Assembly (NCBI RefSeq): GCF_016907675.1
Contig: NZ_JAFBCJ010000001.1
Coordinates: 2,232,001 to 2,296,000 of the forward strand
DNA length: 64,000 nucleotides
Direction of reading: 5' to 3'
From: Geodermatophilus bullaregiensis
GTDB lineage: Bacteria; Actinomycetota; Actinomycetes; Mycobacteriales; Geodermatophilaceae
The notes under the pieces: model-generated
What the model saw: only the letters and a program-made list of their open reading frames with translations
Told to the model about the DNA's origin: nothing
Databases searched by the model: none
In this document: positions 59,926 to 64,000 of the stretch, piece by piece
Position numbering within the stretch: the first letter of the stretch is position 1
How the letters are laid out: the number at the start of each line of letters is the position of its first letter
Made by a program: the position numbers and the translations under genes

Positions 59926-61512
59926 TCAGCGGCCGGGGAGGCGGACCGACTGGGCGTGGCGGAACTGGTCCGTGGGGTCCCAGCGGGCCTTGACCGCCTG
60001 CAGGCGCGGGTAGTTGTCCTTGAAGTACAGGGTGGGCCAGTCCCGCAGGTCGACGTCGGGGTAGTTGACGTAGCAGCCGTCGGTGACGTCGCCGGGGACC
60101 GGTTCACCGCCGGTGTCGGCGTACACGGACCGGTAGAACCGCCGGATCCACGACAGGTGGACGTCGTCCTCGGCCGGGTCGGTCCAGTACGTCTGGTACT
60201 GCAGCTTCATGATCGACGAGCGCTGGGCGACGGCCGTCGCGTCCGGGGCGACGGCGTTGACGCGGCATCCGTAGGTGTCCACCTGCAGCAGCGCCTGGGG
60301 GTTGTCGTACCCGGGGTCGGTCAGGGCCGCCCGGATCGCGGCGACCTGCCCGTCCGGGAACGGCACCTTCAGGTAGGCCGACTTGTACTTGCCCCGCTGG
60401 TTGGGGCCGCTGCCGTTGAGGGTCTGCGTCGCCGCCACCCACGGCAGGACGCGCACGGTGGTCGTGGGCCGGGCCGCCGCCGGCATCCCGTCGTCCAGTG
60501 CGGCGAGGAAGCCGTCGAGGACCGCCGGGTCGTCCCCCGAGACCTGGGTGGTCATCGTGACCGCGCCGGCCGACACGTGCGTCAGCTTGAGCAGCGCGAA
60601 GAGGGTGCGCGCCGGGCTGTCCGGCGCGCTGTTGGCGGCCAGGTAGCGGCCGTGGTTGCCGAGCAGGGTCGCGAAGGCCGTCGGGTCCAGCGCGCTCCAC
60701 TGCCAGGTGGTGGTGGCCAGCTGCACCACGGGCGGAGGCACGGGCAGGTCGGTGAAGTGGTAGGCGGTGACCACGCCGAACGTGCCCCCGCCCCCGCCGG
60801 TGTGCGCCCAGAACAGGTCCCCCGTGTCGGGATCCCCCCTGCGGGCCGTCACGCTGCGGACGCCGCGGTCGGCGTCCACGACGACGACGTCCACCGCGCC
60901 GAGGTGGTCGACGGTCAGGCCGAACTCCCGCGACAGCAGTCCGTAGCCACCGCCGACCACGTGGCCGCCGAGCCCCACGGAGTAGCAGGAGCCCCCCGGC
61001 AGGGTGACCCCGTAGCTCTTGTAGAGCAGCTCGTAGACGTCCCAGTTGGTGCAGCCGCCCTGCAGCGCGACACCGCCGTCGGGGTCCTGGGTGACCGCCC
61101 GCATCCCGGAGACGTCGACGACCACCCCGCCGGGGTTGTCGGAGACGAAGCCCTCGTAGCAGTGGCCTCCGCCGCGCACGGTGACCCGCCGGCCCGCGGT
61201 CACCGCCTCGCGGACGGCGGCGAGGCACTGCTCGGGCGTGGTGACGACGGCCACGTACGCCGGTGTGCCGGAGAAGCGCTGGTTGAAGCCCGTCGTCAGG
61301 GCGGGGTAGCGCGGGTCCCCGGCCCGGACCTGCACCGCGGGCACCTCCGCCCCGCCGGCCGCGCCCGGGGCCGGCTCGGCACGGGCCGGCCCCGGCGTGA
61401 GCACGCCTGCCGCGGCCCCACCGGCGAGCAGTCCCGAACCGACCAGCACACCGCGCCGGCTGACCTGCCCCGGCCCGTCGGGTGCCGCGTGCCTCCCGGG
61501 TGTCCCGCGCAT
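59926..61512 (-). CDS. Tat-exported FAD-binding oxidoreductase (berberine-bridge-like)
   Basis: This secreted flavoenzyme is 528 aa. The Tat signal has SRRGVLVGSGLLAGGAAAGV. The FAD_binding_4 domain has RRVTVRGGGHCYEGFVSDNP, where His is the usual covalent 8-alpha link, and LPGGSCYSVGLGGHVVGGGY, where Cys would form the second 6-S-cysteinyl link, so FAD is probably bicovalently attached. The C-terminal BBE motif is CYVNYPDVDLRDW...YFKDNYPRLQAVKARWDPTD. Such enzymes oxidise sugars or aromatic alkaloids; the substrate is unknown. ATG at 61512 gives the complete signal. It lies 148 bp from the liv genes. Confidence 0.9.
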   Translation of the reverse strand: MRGTPGRHAAPDGPGQVSRRGVLVGSGLLAGGAAAGVLTPGPARAEPAPGAAGGAEVPAVQVRAGDPRYPALTTGFNQRFSGTPAYVAVVTTPEQCLAAVREAVTAGRRVTVRGGGHCYEGFVSDNPGGVVVDVSGMRAVTQDPDGGVALQGGCTNWDVYELLYKSYGVTLPGGSCYSVGLGGHVVGGGYGLLSREFGLTVDHLGAVDVVVVDADRGVRSVTARRGDPDTGDLFWAHTGGGGGTFGVVTAYHFTDLPVPPPVVQLATTTWQWSALDPTAFATLLGNHGRYLAANSAPDSPARTLFALLKLTHVSAGAVTMTTQVSGDDPAVLDGFLAALDDGMPAAARPTTTVRVLPWVAATQTLNGSGPNQRGKYKSAYLKVPFPDGQVAAIRAALTDPGYDNPQALLQVDTYGCRVNAVAPDATAVAQRSSIMKLQYQTYWTDPAEDDVHLSWIRRFYRSVYADTGGEPVPGDVTDGCYVNYPDVDLRDWPTLYFKDNYPRLQAVKARWDPTDQFRHAQSVRLPGR

Positions 61513-61660
61513 CTCCCAGACGGTGGCGCAGACCCGGTGCCGCCGACAGGTGCGCGGCGCCGGCGGCGCGCCGGTGCTCCGACCTCCCGGGGGTGGCGGA
61601 CGGTGCGTAGGCGGACGGCGACCCCGCGTAGGTGGCAGCGGCCGGCGTCCCCGGCCGTCG

Positions 61661-62788
61661 TCAGACGCCGTCGCGAGGTGCGCCGCCGTAGCCCGCGCCG
61701 ACCTGCTCCCGCAGCTGCTCGACGACGCGTCCCGGCGGGAGGCCGCCGTCCCCCGGCCGGCGGCCGGACCGCCGCTCGCGCAGCCGCGCCACCACCCCGG
61801 CGATGCCGCCCGGGACGAAGAAGACGACCAGCACGAAGAGGCTGCCCAGCAGGAACAGCGGCTCCGACAGCGGCACCCGCAGCCACGCGGGCAGGTCCTG
61901 CACGGCCGGCGAGGAGGCCAGGTCGGTGAGCCGGCTGTCGAGGTAGGTGTAGAGCACCCCGCCCAGCACGGCGCCCCACCGGCTGCCGGCCCCACCGAGC
62001 ACGACCATGACCAGCAGGCCCAGGGTGAAGTCGGCGGTGGTGGTGCGGGGCGTGGAGCCGCCGAGCAGCAGCAGGTGCACCACGCCGCCGAGCGCGGCCA
62101 GCAGCCCGGCGAGCACGAAGACGACCAGCTTGAAGTCGTAGGGCCGCAGGCCCAGCACCTCGACGCGGCGCTCGTTCTCCCGGATCGCCTGCCACACCCG
62201 CCCGGCCCGCGACCCGGTCACCCAGGCGACGACGGCGTAGACGACGGCGAGGTAGGCCAGCGCCAGCCAGTACACGTTCACCGTGTTGAGCACGCCGACG
62301 AAGACGTCGGGGACGTTGCCGCGGTCCAGCGCCAGCCCCTCCTCGCCGCCGGTCAGGCCGCCGGGGTCGCGCAGGACGACGATCGACCCGACCTGCGCGG
62401 TGGCCAGCGTGACCATCGAGAAGGCGATCCCGGAGACCCGCAGCGCCACCCCGCCGACCAGCAGCGGCAGCGCGATGCCGACGGCGGTGGTCAGGGCCAG
62501 CGCCGCGCCCAGGCCCCAGCCGAGCTCGGTGAGCGCCAGGTTCGCCACGTAGGTGCCGGCCGCGAAGTAGAGCGCGTGCCCGAAGGACAGCAGCCCGGTG
62601 AAGCCGAACAGCAGGTCGTAGGAGAGCGCGACCCCGCCGAACACCAGGCACAGCGCCAGCAGCTGCAGGGTGCCGGGGCTGTTGAGGACGCCGTCGAACA
62701 GGCCGGGGATCTGCAGCGTGGAGTACGGCAGCACCGCCAGGACGACGAGGACGGCCAGCGGCGCCAGCCGCGTCAGGTTCCGGCTCAT
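61661..62788 (-). CDS. livM: Branched-chain amino acid/urea-type ABC permease LivM
   Basis: This permease is 375 aa with about ten helices, including YDLLFGFTGLLSFGHALYFA, the LivM signature, and FTLGLLVMVVLGGAGSRWGA. The last 45 residues are hydrophilic (RRSGRRPGDGGLPPGR). It overlaps livH by 4 bp in the minus-strand unit livF-livH-livM. In actinobacteria similar sets take up branched-chain amino acids, amides or urea. The binding protein is not in the window. Confidence 0.92.
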   Translation of the reverse strand: MSRNLTRLAPLAVLVVLAVLPYSTLQIPGLFDGVLNSPGTLQLLALCLVFGGVALSYDLLFGFTGLLSFGHALYFAAGTYVANLALTELGWGLGAALALTTAVGIALPLLVGGVALRVSGIAFSMVTLATAQVGSIVVLRDPGGLTGGEEGLALDRGNVPDVFVGVLNTVNVYWLALAYLAVVYAVVAWVTGSRAGRVWQAIRENERRVEVLGLRPYDFKLVVFVLAGLLAALGGVVHLLLLGGSTPRTTTADFTLGLLVMVVLGGAGSRWGAVLGGVLYTYLDSRLTDLASSPAVQDLPAWLRVPLSEPLFLLGSLFVLVVFFVPGGIAGVVARLRERRSGRRPGDGGLPPGRVVEQLREQVGAGYGGAPRDGV

Positions 62789-63669
62789 GCCACCCTCGCC
62801 GTCAGCCCACCGGGGCGCGTCAACAGGACGACGGCGAGCAGCAGGACGACCGACAGGTCACCCACCCCGCTGGCCGCGTAGTAGTTGGCGAACTGCTGCA
62901 CCAGCCCGACCAGCACGGCGGCGACGGCCGCGCCGGTGATCGAGCTCATCCCGCCGATGACGACGACGATGAAGGCGAAGATCAGCAGGGACGTGCCCTG
63001 CCCCGGCGAGATCGACCCGAGGTAGACCCCGCCCAGCGCGCCGGCCAGCGCGGCGAAGGCCCCGCCGATCGCGAACACCAGCGTGAACGCCCGCCGGACG
63101 TCGATGCCGAGCGCGGTGACCATCGACCGGTTCTCCACCCCGGCCCGGATGACCAGGCCGAAGCGGGTGAACCGCAGGAACGCCAGCACCGCCAGGAGCA
63201 CCACCACGGCGCTGCCGACCAGCAGGAACCGGTCGTTGGGCACGTTCGCGCCCAGCAGCGACGTCGTGTCCTTGGCCCAGTCCGGCGCGGGGAACGGCCG
63301 GGGGTCGGCGCCCCAGATCGCCCGCACGAGCGCGACCATCGCCAGGCTCAGCCCGACGGTGACCAGGACCTGCTCGATGTGCCGCTCGTAGAGCGGGCGG
63401 ATGAGCGCCAGCTCGACCAGCGCGGCGACCAGGGTGCCCACCGCGACGCCGAAGGCGACGGCGAGCACGAAGCCCCAGCCGCTCGCGCCGGCGCCGGGCA
63501 GGTTCTCCGCGGCCCACCAGGTGCCGTAGGCGCCGATGGTGAGGAAGGCGCCGTGGGCGAAGTTCAGCACGCCCATCAGTCCGAAGATCAGCGAGAGGCC
63601 GGAGGCGACGAGGAAGTACAGCGCCGCCAGTCCGAGGCCGGTCACCGTCAGCAGCACGAGGGTGCTCAT
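62785..63669 (-). CDS. livH: Branched-chain amino acid/urea-type ABC permease LivH
   Basis: This permease is 294 aa with about eight helices. SGLSLIFGLMGVLNFAHGAF is the LivH signature, and GAFAALAGALGGVYLGSISP and VIGGMSSITGAAVAAVLVGL follow. ATG at 63669 overlaps the livF stop, and its own stop overlaps livM; all are translationally linked. Confidence 0.93.
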   Translation of the reverse strand: MSTLVLLTVTGLGLAALYFLVASGLSLIFGLMGVLNFAHGAFLTIGAYGTWWAAENLPGAGASGWGFVLAVAFGVAVGTLVAALVELALIRPLYERHIEQVLVTVGLSLAMVALVRAIWGADPRPFPAPDWAKDTTSLLGANVPNDRFLLVGSAVVVLLAVLAFLRFTRFGLVIRAGVENRSMVTALGIDVRRAFTLVFAIGGAFAALAGALGGVYLGSISPGQGTSLLIFAFIVVVIGGMSSITGAAVAAVLVGLVQQFANYYAASGVGDLSVVLLLAVVLLTRPGGLTARVA

Positions 63670-64000
63670 GCGCGTCTCCCTCCGCTGGAGGCCACGCCGA
63701 GCAGCTCGCGGGCGCGGTCGGCGTCGGCCAGCAGGTCGGGCGCCGGGCCGGACCAGGCCACCCGCCCCTGGTCGACCACGACGGCGTCGGCGGCCATCCG
63801 CCGCACCACGGACAGGTTCTGCTCGACGAGCAGCACCGTCACCTCCTCGGCCGCGCGGGCCAGCACCTCGGCGACCTCGGCCACCAGCAGCGGCGCCAGG
63901 CCCTTGGTCGGCTCGTCGACCAGCAGCAGCTGGTTGTCGTTGAGCAGCAGCCGGGCGATGGCGACCATCTGCTGCTGGCCACCCGAGAGGGTCCCGGCCA
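63666..64000 (-). CDS. livF: ABC transporter ATP-binding protein LivF, partial (N-terminus outside window)
   Basis: This is the C-terminal part of a LivF-type ATPase. The frame is open to the last base and reads AGTLSGGQQQMVAIARLLLN (ABC signature), LLLVDEPTKGLAP (Walker B) and TVLLVEQNLSVVRRMAADAV. About 110 residues are present; the Walker A half lies beyond 64000. It overlaps livH by 4 bp. LivF is preferred over LivG because of the QQQMVAIAR and VDEPTKGLAP pattern. Confidence 0.9.
   Translation of the reverse strand, partial: AGTLSGGQQQMVAIARLLLNDNQLLLVDEPTKGLAPLLVAEVAEVLARAAEEVTVLLVEQNLSVVRRMAADAVVVDQGRVAWSGPAPDLLADADRARELLGVASSGGRRA

Overview
The window is 64 kb of very GC-rich DNA with near-saturated G/C third codon positions, frequent GTG starts and many 4-bp stop/start overlaps. 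It carries typical actinobacterial families: dnaK-grpE-dnaJ-hspR, the EtfD-type Fe-S reductase, DUF222/HNH proteins, DevRS-like regulators and a FadE5-type acyl-CoA dehydrogenase. The chemotaxis pair and the overall gene set fit a motile, stress-tolerant soil or rock actinobacterium. Geodermatophilaceae or a relative is my best guess, but this is inference from gene content and no 16S is present. The whole window reads as chromosomal. I see no plasmid, prophage or CRISPR.

Layout, left to right. 1-6.2 kb: a glycolate-oxidase operon (glcD partial, glcE, glcF) with an LctP-family lactate/glycolate permease, closed by a strong hairpin. 6.3-11.3 kb (minus): the heat-shock operon dnaK-grpE-dnaJ-hspR with an extra MarR gene, driven from a promoter region holding a HAIR element and an ECF-type promoter. 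11.5-15.4 kb: etfD with a palindromic operator, then a CynX-type MFS transporter. 15.4-17.0 kb (minus): dcd (dCTP deaminase) interrupted by a 350-aa intein with class 3 features and a LAGLIDADG endonuclease. 17.1-24.4 kb: a secreted subtilase with Gly/Ser-rich linkers, a split PAS + chemoreceptor pair, and a kinase/receiver/RsbW-like fusion protein. 24.6-31.2 kb: tRNA-Gly(CCC), a lipoprotein-adaptor-ABC exporter cassette, a broken epimerase and a stand-alone TOPRIM protein.

31.3-38.1 kb: a DUF222/HNH protein, a type II argG (minus), a PrmC/HemK-like methyltransferase, then a hypoxia/dormancy-like module (DosR-like box, universal stress protein, DevS-like kinase, DevR-like regulator). 38.2-44.5 kb: a type III polyketide synthase with a methyltransferase, DUF3140, DUF6328, ribokinase, TetR, several very small acidic proteins and a LapA-domain protein. 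44.5-50.6 kb: a GGDEF/EAL protein paired with a PhnD-like binding lipoprotein, then a FadE5-like acyl-CoA dehydrogenase whose promoter carries two copies of the operator seen at etfD, and two small acidic proteins. 50.6-54.3 kb (minus): an ABC-2 exporter with a DesKR-like two-component system. 54.5-58.9 kb: an MHS-type transporter, 3-hydroxybutyrate dehydrogenase and a GAF/PucR-type regulator. 59.0-64.0 kb: a putative DNA glycosylase-annotated family protein, a Tat-exported berberine-bridge-type flavoenzyme and part of a branched-chain amino acid/urea-type ABC operon (livF partial, livH, livM).

Common themes are oxidation of small acids and fatty acids (glycolate, acyl-CoA via EtfD/FadE, 3-hydroxybutyrate), stress control (HspR, DevRS, RsbW-like domain) and signalling (chemotaxis, c-di-GMP). 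The most unusual items are the dcd intein, the operator shared between etfD and fadE, the binding-lipoprotein/GGDEF-EAL pair, and the kinase-receiver-RsbW fusion.
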